Below, one piece after another: positions 52,688 through 62,755 of a stretch of DNA of 64,000 nucleotides (the stretch's first letter is position 1; each line of letters begins with the position of its first letter). The notes under the pieces were generated by a model that searched no databases, was not told the origin of the DNA, and saw only the letters and a program-made list of their open reading frames with translations. The DNA comes from Bowmanella yangjiangensis. Lineage in GTDB: Bacteria; Pseudomonadota; Gammaproteobacteria; Enterobacterales; Alteromonadaceae. The translations under genes and the position numbers were made by a program. The stretch lies in contig NZ_JAFKCS010000018.1 in NCBI RefSeq assembly GCF_017255015.1, positions 37,916 through 101,915 on the forward strand. The letters are read 5' to 3'.

Positions 52688-53415
52688 TGGTTGGAACATT
52701 ATTTCGGCGAGAATTCGCCAGTTACTTCGCCACACCAGTGGCTTATGTGTTTATCTTGATTTTCCTGATGCTGGGCGGCGTGTTCAGTTTTTACATCGGT
52801 AATTTCTATGAACGCGGTCAGGCTGATTTACTGCCGTTTTTCAACTTTCATCCCTGGCTTTACCTGTTTTTGGTACCCGCCATGGCAATGCGCAGTTGGT
52901 CAGAAGAGCGTAAAAGCGGCACCATAGAACTGATTATGACACTGCCTGTCACTATCTGGCAGGTCATGCTGGGTAAGTTCCTGGCCGCCTGGATGGTATT
53001 GGGGCTTGCCTTGATACTGACGTTCCCGCTGTGGTTAACGGTCAATTATCTGGGCAATCCGGATAACGGTATTATTCTGGCCGCCTACTTAGGTAGTTGG
53101 CTGATGGCCGGCGCTTTTTTGGCGATTGGTATGTGCATGTCGGCACTGACCAAAAGCCAGGTGGTGGCTTTTATCTTGGCCGTCGTGGTGTGTTTTCTGT
53201 TCGTTTTGTCAGGCAGTGGTATTGTTTTGGATGCCTTTAAAGGCTGGATGTCACCCATGATGCTAGACACTTTGGCTTCTTTTAGTTTCCTGACCCATTT
53301 TGAGTCCATGGCAAAGGGCGTAATCGCGCTTAATGATGTGGGGTATTTCCTGATCGCCATTGGAATTTGGTTATACGGTGGCTTTTTAGCCGTTGAGCAG
53401 AAGAAGGCGGAGTAA
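52687..53415 (+). CDS. ABC-2 type permease (GldF-like)
   Basis: A 242-residue inner-membrane protein with about six helices. FASYFATPVAYVFILIFLML is the first, and MRSWSEERKSGTIELIMTLP is the conserved ABC-2 loop. It is paired with the upstream ATPase, with its ATG overlapping that gene's TAA, and followed 4 bp later by the GldG-like gene. Confidence 0.9.
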   Translation: MVGTLFRREFASYFATPVAYVFILIFLMLGGVFSFYIGNFYERGQADLLPFFNFHPWLYLFLVPAMAMRSWSEERKSGTIELIMTLPVTIWQVMLGKFLAAWMVLGLALILTFPLWLTVNYLGNPDNGIILAAYLGSWLMAGAFLAIGMCMSALTKSQVVAFILAVVVCFLFVLSGSGIVLDAFKGWMSPMMLDTLASFSFLTHFESMAKGVIALNDVGYFLIAIGIWLYGGFLAVEQKKAE

Positions 53416-53418
53416 CCC

Positions 53419-55254
53419 ATGTTGAACCGATTATCGACTTTCGTTGCCGGTGTGCTCTTGCTGCTGGTGTTTTTTGTATTGGTGCTGCTAAACAATCAAT
53501 TGCTGGGATCTGCACGCCTGGATTTGACAGAAAATCAGGTTTACTCGCTGTCAGAGGGCAGTAAACAAGTACTGAACGAGCTGGATGAGCCTGTTCACCT
53601 CTATTTGTTTTTCTCTGATAAGGCCTCCAAGGGCATGACCGGACTGCGAAATTACGCAAACCGGGTGGAAAGTCTATTGGAAGAATATCGCTCCGCGTCA
53701 AAGGGCAAGATCATTTTGCATAAAGTGGATCCCGAACCCTTCTCTGAGGCAGAAGACGAAGCCAGTCGTTTTGGTTTAACTGCCGCCAGTGTTGGTGCGG
53801 CCGGTGATGCCATTTATCTGGGATTGGCGGCGCGTAATGCCTTTGATGATGAAAAAGTGATCGGCTTTTTTGATCCGCAACAGGAAAGCTTTCTTGAATA
53901 TGAAATCAGTAAGCTGATTTATCAGCTGAGCGATCCAAAACAAGTGAAAGTGACGTTGATAACGGACTTGCAGGTGCAAGGCGGTCAAAACCCCATGACC
54001 GGCCGATTTGACCCGGCCTGGACCAGTATCAGCCAGTTGCAGCAGCTTTATGATTTACAGGTGCTGGGCTCTGATGCGGCAAGCGTGCCAATCGACACAG
54101 ACGTGTTGTTGCTTATTCATCCCAAAAATCTGACCGACGCTCTGCAATTTAGTATTGACCAGTATGCACTTAACGGTGGCAAGCTGATGGTCTTCGTTGA
54201 CCCTCATCATGAGTCAGACCCGATGGCGGCGATGGGCGGCGCTAATGGGTCGGATCTGCATAAGCTATTTGATGCCTGGGGCATCGGCTTCGATGCTGAC
54301 CAGGTGGTGCTGGATGCCGCCTCCGGGCTGGATATTCGTAGCCAGTCGGGTGTAACAAGACATATGGGCTTTTTGGGATTGGGCGCTGAGCAGTTGGATA
54401 GCTCGGATGTGATTACTCGTGGTCTGGAACTGATTAACGGTGCGTCTTTTGGTCAGTTTAGTGCCCCCAAAGGACCAGGGTTAAGTTGGCATCCCCTGCT
54501 GCATTCCTCCGCATCCAGCCGCTTAATGGATAATATGTCCTACGCCATGACTCGCGATGCCAAGCAACTGGCGGATAACTTTGTCAGTAGTGACCAGCAA
54601 TATGTGTTAGCGGCAAGACTGGCGGGCAAAGTAAAGTCAGCCTTTGATTCAGCTCCTGAAGGTGCTGAGGTCTCACAATGGCGCGCTGAGGGTGAGATCA
54701 ACGTGATTCTGGTGGGTGACACAGACCTGTTAACCGACAGGTTCTGGGTTAGTCAGAGCAACTTTTTCGGTCAAACCATCTTTACCCCTTTTGCTAATAA
54801 TGGGGATTTTCTGACCAATGCAGTAGAGAACCTAGGCGGTAGCAATGCCCTGATCAGTATCCGCAGTCGCGGTACCTTCTCGCGTCCCTTTGATGTGGTT
54901 CAGGCACTCACAGTGAAAGCCGAACAGGCGTTCAGAGATCAAGAACAATTGCTGCAGCGTGAACTGGATGAGACCGAGCAGGCTTTGGCACAGCTACAGG
55001 GGCAGCGCAGCGAAGGTGGAGCCCTCGTACTTGATGCGCAGCAACAGCAAGCGCTGGACGACTTTATGCAGAAGAAAATTGAGATTCGTCGCGCCCTGCG
55101 GGATGTGCGCCATCAGTTAGATAAGGATATTGAGCGTCTAGGTAGTTGGTTGAAATTTATTAATATCGCGGTGGCGCCGATTTTATTGGTGTTGTTGCTG
55201 GGCTTGATGGCCAGATTGTTGCGCAGAAAAGCGGGGAAAGTTAAACATGGCTAA
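53419..55254 (+). CDS. GldG-like ABC auxiliary protein
   Basis: A 611-residue protein with an N-terminal membrane helix (about 10-32) and a C-terminal one (about 575-600) around a large periplasmic part. LDLTENQVYSLSEGSKQVL near 34-52 is the start of the GldG/ABC_transp_aux family. The coiled-coil stretch before the last helix (RELDETEQALAQLQGQ, then IRRALRDVRHQLDKD) is typical. It is the third gene of the ABC operon and overlaps the DUF4340 gene by 8 bp. Role in export is inferred. Confidence 0.85.
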   Translation: MLNRLSTFVAGVLLLLVFFVLVLLNNQLLGSARLDLTENQVYSLSEGSKQVLNELDEPVHLYLFFSDKASKGMTGLRNYANRVESLLEEYRSASKGKIILHKVDPEPFSEAEDEASRFGLTAASVGAAGDAIYLGLAARNAFDDEKVIGFFDPQQESFLEYEISKLIYQLSDPKQVKVTLITDLQVQGGQNPMTGRFDPAWTSISQLQQLYDLQVLGSDAASVPIDTDVLLLIHPKNLTDALQFSIDQYALNGGKLMVFVDPHHESDPMAAMGGANGSDLHKLFDAWGIGFDADQVVLDAASGLDIRSQSGVTRHMGFLGLGAEQLDSSDVITRGLELINGASFGQFSAPKGPGLSWHPLLHSSASSRLMDNMSYAMTRDAKQLADNFVSSDQQYVLAARLAGKVKSAFDSAPEGAEVSQWRAEGEINVILVGDTDLLTDRFWVSQSNFFGQTIFTPFANNGDFLTNAVENLGGSNALISIRSRGTFSRPFDVVQALTVKAEQAFRDQEQLLQRELDETEQALAQLQGQRSEGGALVLDAQQQQALDDFMQKKIEIRRALRDVRHQLDKDIERLGSWLKFINIAVAPILLVLLLGLMARLLRRKAGKVKHG

Positions 55255-56266
55255 ACATCTTCTCAGTTTGTTTTTGGTGCTGCTACTGGGCACTGGTGCT
55301 GGCTGGTTTTTGTTTCTGCAGGACAGCCAACCAGATGTATTGAAACAAGGGCCTCTACTACCTGAGTTGGCAGAGCAGGGCAGTAAGATTCAGCGTCTGG
55401 CAATGTTGGATGCCCAAGGTTTGTCCATCGAAGCCGAGCAGGTTGACGGCAAGTGGCTGATCAGCAGTGAAGGTGGGTATCCTGCTGATGAGCAGAAGCT
55501 TGCTGAACTATTGCAAGCCTTGGTTGATGCCAAGCGCTTGCAGGCCAAGACCCGACAGGTTAATCAGTTTCATCGTCTAGGATTACAGGCGCTGGATGCG
55601 CCAGGCAGCACGGTAAGTCAGCTAACGCTTGAAACTGACGATCGCAGTTGGCAATTACTGGTGGGTAATACGCCAGCCAGTGGGCATGGGCGTTATGTGC
55701 GTTTTGCCAATGACAACCAGAGCTGGCTGATAGATCAGGACTTAACGCTGCCAATGGCGGTGCGTGACTGGATGCGCCAACCTATTCTAAATCTTGATAA
55801 ACAGCAGATTGCCAGCATCAGTCGTTTGGACGGTAAAGGCTGGCGTATCAGTCGAGAGTCGGCAGAGCAGACAGACTTTGTGCTGAATAAGCTCCCCTCC
55901 GGTCGGGAACTTAAATACGCCAGCGTGCTCGATTCGCTGTTAGCCAATGTGCTTAACCTTAATTTTGAGGAGCGCCTGGTGGTTGGCGAAGAATTCTGGC
56001 AAGCGCCCCTGCAGGCCAGCATGCAGCTAGTCACTTTCGATGGACAGCAAGTTGACCTAAGCCTACTCGAATCTGAGGAAAAACATTATGTGCGTTTTAC
56101 CTCTCAAAGTAGTGCTCCGTATTGGCAAGGTGAGACTTATCTGATTTCCGGTTTTTCCGCCAATCAGTTGGACAAGCAAGTTGAGGACTTCCTGGCTGAG
56201 CCACCTGCACCTGAAAATAAATTGCCGGTTGGCCACGTAGAGGAAGGGGAAGCGCCCCATCGCTAG
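55247..56266 (+). CDS. DUF4340 family protein
   Basis: A 339-residue protein with an N-terminal signal anchor (residues about 5-25) and repeated DUF4340 units: WLISSEGGYPADEQKLAELLQAL near 60, and a second repeat around 150-250. DUF4340 proteins almost always follow GldG-like genes, as here with an 8-bp overlap, and are thought to be periplasmic parts of the same transporter. Function unknown. Confidence 0.85.
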   Translation: MAKHLLSLFLVLLLGTGAGWFLFLQDSQPDVLKQGPLLPELAEQGSKIQRLAMLDAQGLSIEAEQVDGKWLISSEGGYPADEQKLAELLQALVDAKRLQAKTRQVNQFHRLGLQALDAPGSTVSQLTLETDDRSWQLLVGNTPASGHGRYVRFANDNQSWLIDQDLTLPMAVRDWMRQPILNLDKQQIASISRLDGKGWRISRESAEQTDFVLNKLPSGRELKYASVLDSLLANVLNLNFEERLVVGEEFWQAPLQASMQLVTFDGQQVDLSLLESEEKHYVRFTSQSSAPYWQGETYLISGFSANQLDKQVEDFLAEPPAPENKLPVGHVEEGEAPHR

Positions 56267-56290
56267 CCCTAAATAAACAGGCTAAAAGAT

Positions 56291-56320
56291 AAACCCGCTT
56301 ATGGCGGGTTTGTTTTTTTT
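56291..56320 (+). terminator. Terminator of the ABC operon
   Basis: An eight-pair stem AAACCCGC/GCGGGTTT with a TTATG loop, followed by a T run. Confidence 0.85.
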
Positions 56321-56374
56321 CAGGAATTGCGTATTGTCTTTGCTTTCAACAGGCTGTGGTGACCGGAGGTAAGC

Positions 56375-58999
56375 ATGGATGCACTGATAGGCCTTATTTG
56401 TATTTCGGGATTGATTGCTGGTGTGGTGGCCTTTTTTAAAGTGCTTGGATTGCGCCGGGATCTGGATGCATTGCGTAAGCAAGTGGAAATCCTGCAGCAA
56501 GGTAAATCCTTGCCTTTACCTGCGCGGCCGCCTGCTAAACCCGCCAGTGTAGCTCCCAAACCCGATGCGCAGTATGCTGCTGCATCGCCTGGCAACAGCC
56601 AATTGATGCCAGGGGACGATCACCTACCAGCTAAACCGGCCGTGACCATTTCCTCTGAGTCTGCCCACCAAAACCGCATTACGACTAGCTTGGCTGATAC
56701 GCTCAAAGGCTGGCAAAAGCGCTTTGAGCAAAACGGTATGGTGTGGATTGGTGCGTTGGCCTTGGCCCTTGGCGGGATATTCCTGGCCAAGTACAGCCTG
56801 GAAATGGGCTTGCTGTCCCCTGTGGCCAGAATAATATTAGGGGCTGGATTCGGCGTGGCTCTGATTGCCGCTTCAGTTTGGTTACATCGCCGCGCCGTGC
56901 CTTTTGAAGGTTGGGCTAATTACACCCCCGCAGCCCTCGCCAGTGGTGGTTTTATTACCTGCTTTACCATGGTGCTGTTGTCCTACCATAACTATGCCAT
57001 GCTGGGACAATTGCCGGCTTTTGTGTTGCTGGCGGTTATCGCCTTGGCTGCCAGCTATTTGTCATTGCTGCTAGGGCCTTTACTGGCTGCTATTGGTATT
57101 GTCGGCGCTTATACAGTTCCCCTGTGGGTTAGCAGCGACAGTGGTAACTTGTTGGCGTTACTCAGCTATGTGAGTTTTGTCAGCTTGTCGGTATTGCTGC
57201 TGGCTAAGCGGGTACAACAGAACTGGTTGTGGAATGCCTTATTTGTTGGCCACTTCGGTTGGTATATAGCGGCGCTTTGGCTTGGGCAGCCTGCAGACAG
57301 CTTAACTTTTGCTGGCTTCATTTTATTGACTTTCTATGCGCTGGTTATTGTGCCGGAATGTGGTTGGCTACTTAATCAGCGAGACAGTACGGCCAAACCA
57401 TTTAAACGGCTTTGGCAACCTAACCGCGTTAACCTGGCGCTGGCCGCGTTATTGATACCGGCTCTGCTGCACTGTCTGAGTTTAGCTTATCAGCCTGGCA
57501 GTTTGATGTTGGTGCTGACGCTGGCCATCATGCTAATCAGCCTGCCGCTGCTGAGCAGTCGTTTTGATCATGCGGCATTACTTAGCGTGCTATGCCTGCT
57601 GGTGGGTGTTTGGGTCGTGCCGCCTCCCGGCCTTGTGACGGATATCAGCCAGTTATTGCAAGACGGTTACTTGTTGGTGCTGGCTGGCAGTCTGGTGATT
57701 TTCGCTTACGGATTTTGGTACGGGCGCGCCCAGCCAACGCGCTTGGTCTTCCATCTGTTAACCGCCTTTGCCCCTTTTGTACTCATTGGTGTTGGCTATG
57801 CCATGGCGCCACAAGGCGATACCGGCATGCTCTATCCGCTTTGGGCGACTGTGCTATTGCTGATGGCGATGGTATTGGCGATGCGGGCCAAGGGACTCAC
57901 GGACAACTGGCAGGCCTTTTGTTACCTGGCTGGCAGTAATGCCAATCTGTCGCTGAGTTTAACCATGCTGCTGGATGGCAGCACCCTGACGCTGGCATTG
58001 TTGATACAAGTGCTGGCGGTAAGCTATCTGGCCAAACAACGTGCTTTGGCATTGCCCCATTGGATTATTAAAGTGCTGGTCAGTTTGGTGCTGTTGCGCT
58101 TGAGCTTAGCGCCCTGGACACCAGGGTATGAAGACCTGACATTGCTCGGCGTACATTGGAGCTTAGTGATTTATCCTGTGGCAATTGGTTTGTTCTATGC
58201 CACCGCCCGTCTATGGCAGGACTCCGAGCTGCAAGCTTGGTTACAAGGGGCTATCTTACATTTAGTCGCTTTGCTAGTTACCACAGAAACCAGTTATTGG
58301 TTGGTTGGGCATTACCCCTGGCCAGGTCAGTTGATCTTTGAAGAGACTGTTTTGTTGGCTATGAACTGGTGGCTGCTGGGCAGCCTGTATCTGTATCGTA
58401 TGCAATTTGCCGGTGTGCTGGCGGGGCTTTACCGCACCGCCGGTGGGCTGTTGTGGTTAGGTGGTGGTTTGTTGCAGTTACAACTGCTGTTTGGCGACAA
58501 CCCTTTTATCGACTACCAAGCTATTGGTGAATGGCCGTTACTTAACTGGTTAATTCCACTTTGGGGAATTCCTGCTCTATTGGTTTGGCATCTGTCCCGG
58601 CAGCACTTGCAAGGTAAGGCCGCCGAGGTGGCCGGGTGGGGGAGTGGACTGCTGGCTATGTTGTTTATTAACGGCCAGATCCGACAGTATTGGAATGGCA
58701 GTGATATTCAAATCTGGCAAGCCACCTCAGATGCTGAGCACTACAGCTATTCACTGATTTGGTTGATATTAGCCTCGTCGTTGGTTGCCTTGGCCTACCG
58801 TCTGTCTCGTCCAACCTGGCAACGTGTTGGCTTTGGCCTGATGTTGCTGGTGATCCTCAAGGTGTTTATTCTGGATATGGCGAATCTGCAGGGACTTCTG
58901 CGCGCCTTATCCTTTATCGGTCTGGGGCTGTGTTTGGTGTTGCTGGGGTGGCTGTTTCAGCGGCTCAGACAGGCCGCTGAGCCAGCGACCAGCAATTAG
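56375..58999 (+). CDS. DUF2339 multi-spanning membrane protein
   Basis: An 874-residue inner-membrane protein. One N-terminal helix (about 4-24) is followed by a coiled-coil and proline-rich cytoplasmic stretch (about 28-100), then more than twenty membrane helices. The family start is seen in WIGALALALGGIFLAKY near 125. DUF2339 has no known function. It shares no operon evidence with the ABC genes, which end in a terminator 55 bp upstream. It overlaps the convergent DUF1415 gene by 4 bp. Confidence 0.88.
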   Translation: MDALIGLICISGLIAGVVAFFKVLGLRRDLDALRKQVEILQQGKSLPLPARPPAKPASVAPKPDAQYAAASPGNSQLMPGDDHLPAKPAVTISSESAHQNRITTSLADTLKGWQKRFEQNGMVWIGALALALGGIFLAKYSLEMGLLSPVARIILGAGFGVALIAASVWLHRRAVPFEGWANYTPAALASGGFITCFTMVLLSYHNYAMLGQLPAFVLLAVIALAASYLSLLLGPLLAAIGIVGAYTVPLWVSSDSGNLLALLSYVSFVSLSVLLLAKRVQQNWLWNALFVGHFGWYIAALWLGQPADSLTFAGFILLTFYALVIVPECGWLLNQRDSTAKPFKRLWQPNRVNLALAALLIPALLHCLSLAYQPGSLMLVLTLAIMLISLPLLSSRFDHAALLSVLCLLVGVWVVPPPGLVTDISQLLQDGYLLVLAGSLVIFAYGFWYGRAQPTRLVFHLLTAFAPFVLIGVGYAMAPQGDTGMLYPLWATVLLLMAMVLAMRAKGLTDNWQAFCYLAGSNANLSLSLTMLLDGSTLTLALLIQVLAVSYLAKQRALALPHWIIKVLVSLVLLRLSLAPWTPGYEDLTLLGVHWSLVIYPVAIGLFYATARLWQDSELQAWLQGAILHLVALLVTTETSYWLVGHYPWPGQLIFEETVLLAMNWWLLGSLYLYRMQFAGVLAGLYRTAGGLLWLGGGLLQLQLLFGDNPFIDYQAIGEWPLLNWLIPLWGIPALLVWHLSRQHLQGKAAEVAGWGSGLLAMLFINGQIRQYWNGSDIQIWQATSDAEHYSYSLIWLILASSLVALAYRLSRPTWQRVGFGLMLLVILKVFILDMANLQGLLRALSFIGLGLCLVLLGWLFQRLRQAAEPATSN

Positions 59000-59535
59000 C
59001 TTTGCTGTTTGCAGGCCTCCAGCATGGCTTGCAGTTGCTCGCGGCCAAGTTTTTGTGCGGTGGCGATATTTCTGGTCGGAATGTTTTGCGGGTCGCGGAA
59101 TTTTGCCACGGCCAGTTCAATACTGGACTCACGTAAAAGATGCAGGACTGGAAAAGGCGCTCGATTGGTAAAATGGGCGGGGGAGTCTTTTGCCTCGCCC
59201 TCAAACCAATACTCAGGATGAAAGCTGGCGAGTTGATAGGTGCCCCTGAGCGCATTGTTGTCCAGACTCAGGTTTGCTTCATCCAACAACTGCAAATACA
59301 GCTCGAAGTCCGCAAAATGAGGCAGTATCAGTAGGCTGGTAACAATTTCTGGATGCGCATCAAGAAAATCGCATTCCTCCAGCAAGCGCTCGACAGCCTG
59401 AACCATACCGCTTTGATGGCACACTTGATAACGGGTATTGGCCAATTCTTTTTTAGCAAAAGGGCAGAAATTAAGCCCCACCACCAAGGTTTCAACCCAG
59501 TGGCGGGTTTGCTTAATGATAAGCGCGTCGTCCAT
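58996..59535 (-). CDS. DUF1415 family protein
   Basis: A 179-residue soluble protein with the DUF1415 signature: RHWVETLVVGLNFCPFAKKE at residues 11-30, RVLPHFADFELYL-type middle (seen as LLILPHFADFELYLQLL) and SPAHFTNRAPFPVLHLLRE near 135. Function unknown. Its ATG overlaps the folD stop (TGATG), indicating translational coupling with folD. It converges on the DUF2339 gene with a 4-bp overlap. Confidence 0.88.
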   Translation of the reverse strand: MDDALIIKQTRHWVETLVVGLNFCPFAKKELANTRYQVCHQSGMVQAVERLLEECDFLDAHPEIVTSLLILPHFADFELYLQLLDEANLSLDNNALRGTYQLASFHPEYWFEGEAKDSPAHFTNRAPFPVLHLLRESSIELAVAKFRDPQNIPTRNIATAQKLGREQLQAMLEACKQQS

Positions 59536-60389
59536 CAGCTATGGTATTTAACGTAGGCTTCCAGGGTATTTTCAATCAGACTGGCCACAGTCATAGGGCC
59601 TACACCGCCTGGCACAGGGGTGATCCAGCCAGCGCGCTCTGCAGCCTCGGCAAACTGCACATCGCCAACCAGTTTGCCATCATCAATGCGGTTAATACCT
59701 ACATCAATAACAATGGCGCCAGGCTTGATCCAGTCACCAGGAATAAATTCCGGTTTGCCTACCGCGACGACCAGCAAGTCAGCTCGCTCTACATGGGCAC
59801 GTAATTCTTTGGTGAACTTGTGGCAGACGGTAATAGTGCAACCAGCCAATAATAATTCTAAGGACATGGGACGGCCGACGATATTTGAGGCCCCAACCAC
59901 CACAGCGTCCAGACCTTTAACCGGACGTTTGGTGGATTCGATCAAGGTCATAATGCCTTTGGGTGTACAGGGGCGCAAGGCAGGAAGGCGCTGTGCCAAT
60001 CGTCCCAGGTTATAGGGGTGGAAGCCATCAACATCTTTATGCGGGTGAATACGCTCTAAAATTTGCTCGGCATTCAGACCCGCAGGTAAAGGTAACTGTA
60101 ATAGTATGCCATCGACACTATTGTCATTATTTAACTCATCAACCAACTCTAGTAGCTGTTGCTGGCTGGTGGTGGCCGGCAAATCATAGGAGCGGGAAGT
60201 AAAACCGACTTCTTCACAAGCGTTACGTTTACTGCCTACGTAAACCTGAGAGGCGGGGTCACTACCGACCAGGATAACAGCCAAGCCCGGCGCCCGTTTT
60301 CCTGATGCCCGGATGGAGGCAACCTGATTGGCGACGTTCTGGCGAAGTTGTTTAGCAATGAGTTTACCGTCGATGAGTTGTGCTGGCAT
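59535..60389 (-). CDS. folD: Methylene-THF dehydrogenase/methenyl-THF cyclohydrolase FolD
   Basis: A 284-residue bifunctional enzyme of one-carbon metabolism, using NADP. It has the catalytic Lys and Tyr segment [21 protein letters not shown], and the family signature [20 protein letters not shown], then [17 protein letters not shown] 60389 is used because it matches the family N-terminus, while a TTG at 60410 would add seven residues. It overlaps the DUF1415 gene by one base (TGATG). Confidence 0.96.
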   Translation of the reverse strand: MPAQLIDGKLIAKQLRQNVANQVASIRASGKRAPGLAVILVGSDPASQVYVGSKRNACEEVGFTSRSYDLPATTSQQQLLELVDELNNDNSVDGILLQLPLPAGLNAEQILERIHPHKDVDGFHPYNLGRLAQRLPALRPCTPKGIMTLIESTKRPVKGLDAVVVGASNIVGRPMSLELLLAGCTITVCHKFTKELRAHVERADLLVVAVGKPEFIPGDWIKPGAIVIDVGINRIDDGKLVGDVQFAEAAERAGWITPVPGGVGPMTVASLIENTLEAYVKYHS

Positions 60390-60410
60390 AGGTTTGGAAT
60401 CAGTTGTCAA

Positions 60411-60732
60411 AAAATGATTGGCAATATTGTCCCACAGAATTGCTATTCCATTAAGTACTTGATCATGGCCCGTCGGCTTGTTTGATTATTTCCAGAGAAA
60501 GTGGGTTCAGGGTCTTATATATAGAGCGTGGGTTCTTCTTATCTATATAGCGAAAACAAAAAAAATACCGTCTGGGATTCTTTGCTATAAACATCAAAGG
60601 AGAATTCGCCGAGGAAAAGGGGGAGAAACCGGGATTAAGGACTGAAATTGGCTAAAACGACAACGATTAAGCCGAATAATCACCATTGTGCTGAAAAAGT
60701 GCGCATGCGAACTTTTTTTATTGAAAAAGTGT
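60411..60732. other. Intergenic region between folD and the tRNA promoter
   Basis: About 320 bp with no supported gene. It contains the folD promoter region and, near the right end, a hairpin: AAAAAGT (60694-60700) pairs with ACTTTTT (60711-60717) around the palindrome GCGCATGCG. The T run after it could end a plus-strand transcript, but no source is apparent. Confidence 0.4.
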
Positions 60733-60761
60733 TTGACGGTCATAGGTCATGTGGGTAATAT
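60733..60761 (+). promoter_or_regulatory. Sigma-70 promoter of the tRNA operon
   Basis: TTGACG (60733-60738), a 17-bp spacer and TAATAT (60756-60761), then a CGCGCCCC discriminator typical of stringently controlled stable-RNA promoters. It lies about 50 bp before tRNA-Pro. Confidence 0.8.
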
Positions 60762-60809
60762 TCGCGCCCCGTAGCAGCCAGTAAATGTTTACCCTGCTAC
60801 AGCAAGAGT

Positions 60810-60886
60810 CGGTGAGTAGCGCAGCTTGGTAGCGCACTTGTTTTGGGTACAAGGGGTCGCAGGTTCAAATCCTGTCTCACCGACCA
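60810..60886 (+). tRNA. tRNA-Pro (anticodon TGG)
   Basis: 77 bases with encoded CCA. The anticodon stem CTTGT/ACAAG has the loop TTTGGGT with anticodon TGG, and the T-arm GCAGGTTCAAATCCTGT is canonical. It closely resembles E. coli proM. Confidence 0.96.
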
Positions 60887-60908
60887 TCTCTTGCTTCAGG
60901 TTCGAAGA

Positions 60909-60985
<77 letters not shown>

Positions 60986-61018
60986 TTCTAATCTGGCGTG
61001 ACCAAAAAGAGAATCAGT

Positions 61019-61095
61019 GGTGGGCGTAGCTCAGTCGGTAGAGCCCCGGATTGTGATTCCGGTCGTCGTGGGTTCAAGTCCCATCGTCCACCCCA
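61019..61095 (+). tRNA. tRNA-His (anticodon GTG)
   Basis: 77 bases counting the extra 5' G (G-1) characteristic of histidine tRNAs, paired with C73. The anticodon loop contains TTGTGAT, anticodon GTG, and CCA is encoded. It ends the tRNA-Pro-Arg-His cluster. Confidence 0.95.
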
Positions 61096-61138
61096 CTCTT
61101 CTCTCCTCCTTATTTTAATCTCAATCTTAAATTTCTTT

Positions 61139-61167
61139 AAATTGTGCGTTTATCTACGCAATTTTTT
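61139..61167 (+). terminator. Terminator of the tRNA operon
   Basis: AAATTG-T-GCGT pairs with ACGCAATTT around TTATCT with one bulged T, followed by a T run. The tig promoter must lie between here and 61342; a TATAAT box is at 61203-61208 but its -35 partner is weak. Confidence 0.7.
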
Positions 61168-61342
61168 CATTTTTACAACTGGAATTGACCTATTGCTGCC
61201 GCTATAATGCTGCGTCTTTTTATCAGGTCCAAGTTCACCCTTCACCAAACCTGATCCCCGCCACACAATTTTGGGCGTGATTATAAGGAAATGGGTGGGC
61301 ATACAGAAAAGCCGCCTAAGTGCGCAAAGTTGAGGTAGAAGA

Positions 61343-62644
61343 ATGCAAGTTTCCGTTGAGACGACAAAAGGTTTAGAGCGCCGTCTTACCATTACCGTAC
61401 CGGCAGAGAAGATCGATGTTGCGGTAAAATCCCGTTTGCAGCAATTGGCTAGAACCCAACGGGTTAACGGTTTCCGTCCTGGCAAAGTGCCTGTAACTGT
61501 TATCCAGAAGCGTTTTGGTCAGGCTGTTCGCCAGGAAATCGCTGGTGAAGTGATGCAGCGTAATTTCTACGAAGCCGTGATCCAGGAGAAACTGAGTCCT
61601 GCTGGCATGCCTGCGTTTGAACTGAAGAAAGATAACCAAGGCGAAGACCTTGAGTTCGTTGCGTCTTTCGAAGTTTATCCAGAAGTTGAAATCAAAGATC
61701 TGAATAAGATCAAGGTGGACAAGCCTGTTGTTGAGATCACTGATAAAGATCTGGACAACATGATGGATACGCTGCGCAAACAGCACGCTAACTGGAAAGA
61801 AGGCAAACGTAAGGCCAAGAAAGACGACCGCGTGACCATCGACTTCGTTGGTACTATCGACGGTGAGGAATTCGAAGGCGGTAAGGCCGAAGGTTTCCAG
61901 TTGGAGCTAGGCAAAGGCCGTATGATTCCTGGTTTTGAAGAGCCAATCGTTGGTAAAAAAGCTGGTGAAGAAGTAGTAGCAGAAGTCACTTTCCCTGAAG
62001 ATTACCATGCAGAAAAACTGAAGGGTAAAGCTGCTCAGTTTGCTATCAAGGTAACTAAAGTTGAAGGTCTGGATCTGCCAGAAGTAAATGACGAGTTTGC
62101 TAAGTTGTTCGGTGTAGAAGAAGGTGGTGTTGAGGCACTGCGCGCTGAAGTGCGTAAGAACATGCAGCGTGAGTTGGAACAAACGCTGAAAAACCAGGTG
62201 AAAGAGCAAGTTATCAAAGGTTTGCTGGAAACCAACGAAGTTGAACTGCCTAAGGCTCTGGTCAGCCAGGAAATCAATGTACTGCGTCAGCAAGCTATGC
62301 AGCGCTTTGGTAACCAGCAACAAGGCAACCTGCCACAACTGCCAGACGAGCTGTTTGAAGAAAACGCACGTCGTCGCGTAAGCATTGGTTTGTTGTTGGG
62401 TGAAGTGATCAAGCAGAAAGAGTTGAAAGTTGATCAGGCCAAAGTTGACGCCTTGATTGAAACTACCGCTTCTGCTTATGAAGATCCTGCTGAAGTAGTA
62501 AGCTACTATAAAGGCAACAAAGAGTTGATGCAGCAAATGCAGAATATCGCCCTGGAAGACCAGGCGGTTGAAAGTGTATTGGCTGACGCTAAAGTTAAAG
62601 AAGTGAAAAAAGCCTTTGACGAAATCATGAACAAGCAAGCCTAA
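61343..62644 (+). CDS. tig: Trigger factor
   Basis: A 433-residue ribosome-bound chaperone and prolyl isomerase. The ribosome-binding signature [16 protein letters not shown] (about 45-60) is complete, the FKBP-type domain lies at about 155-240 ([20 protein letters not shown]), and the C-terminal helical arms follow. The length equals E. coli (432 aa). It precedes clpP and clpX, as in E. coli. Confidence 0.98.
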   Translation: MQVSVETTKGLERRLTITVPAEKIDVAVKSRLQQLARTQRVNGFRPGKVPVTVIQKRFGQAVRQEIAGEVMQRNFYEAVIQEKLSPAGMPAFELKKDNQGEDLEFVASFEVYPEVEIKDLNKIKVDKPVVEITDKDLDNMMDTLRKQHANWKEGKRKAKKDDRVTIDFVGTIDGEEFEGGKAEGFQLELGKGRMIPGFEEPIVGKKAGEEVVAEVTFPEDYHAEKLKGKAAQFAIKVTKVEGLDLPEVNDEFAKLFGVEEGGVEALRAEVRKNMQRELEQTLKNQVKEQVIKGLLETNEVELPKALVSQEINVLRQQAMQRFGNQQQGNLPQLPDELFEENARRRVSIGLLLGEVIKQKELKVDQAKVDALIETTASAYEDPAEVVSYYKGNKELMQQMQNIALEDQAVESVLADAKVKEVKKAFDEIMNKQA

Positions 62645-62687
62645 TTTGCTCGTTGTTCGTTGACTTAACTAGTCAGCAACTGCTTAA

Positions 62688-62718
62688 ATGCTCGGTACCT
62701 ACCGAGCATTTTTATTTT
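62688..62718 (+). terminator. Terminator after tig
   Basis: A ten-pair stem ATGCTCGGTA/TACCGAGCAT with a two-base CC loop, then TTTTATTTT. Confidence 0.9.
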
Positions 62719-62755
62719 CAGCGGACGAAATTCTTAGTGACAAGGAGAAGTCCCA

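Noticed and set aside
61185..61208. TTGACC and TATAAT as the tig promoter
   Set aside because: The spacer is only 12 bp, too short for sigma-70; only the -10 is kept as a possibility.
61907..62638. A 243-codon open frame on the minus strand opposite tig
   Set aside because: It lies wholly within tig, has no ribosome site or family resemblance, and reflects codon bias of a highly expressed gene. Similar antisense frames opposite rpsB, tsf and pyrH were dropped for the same reason.
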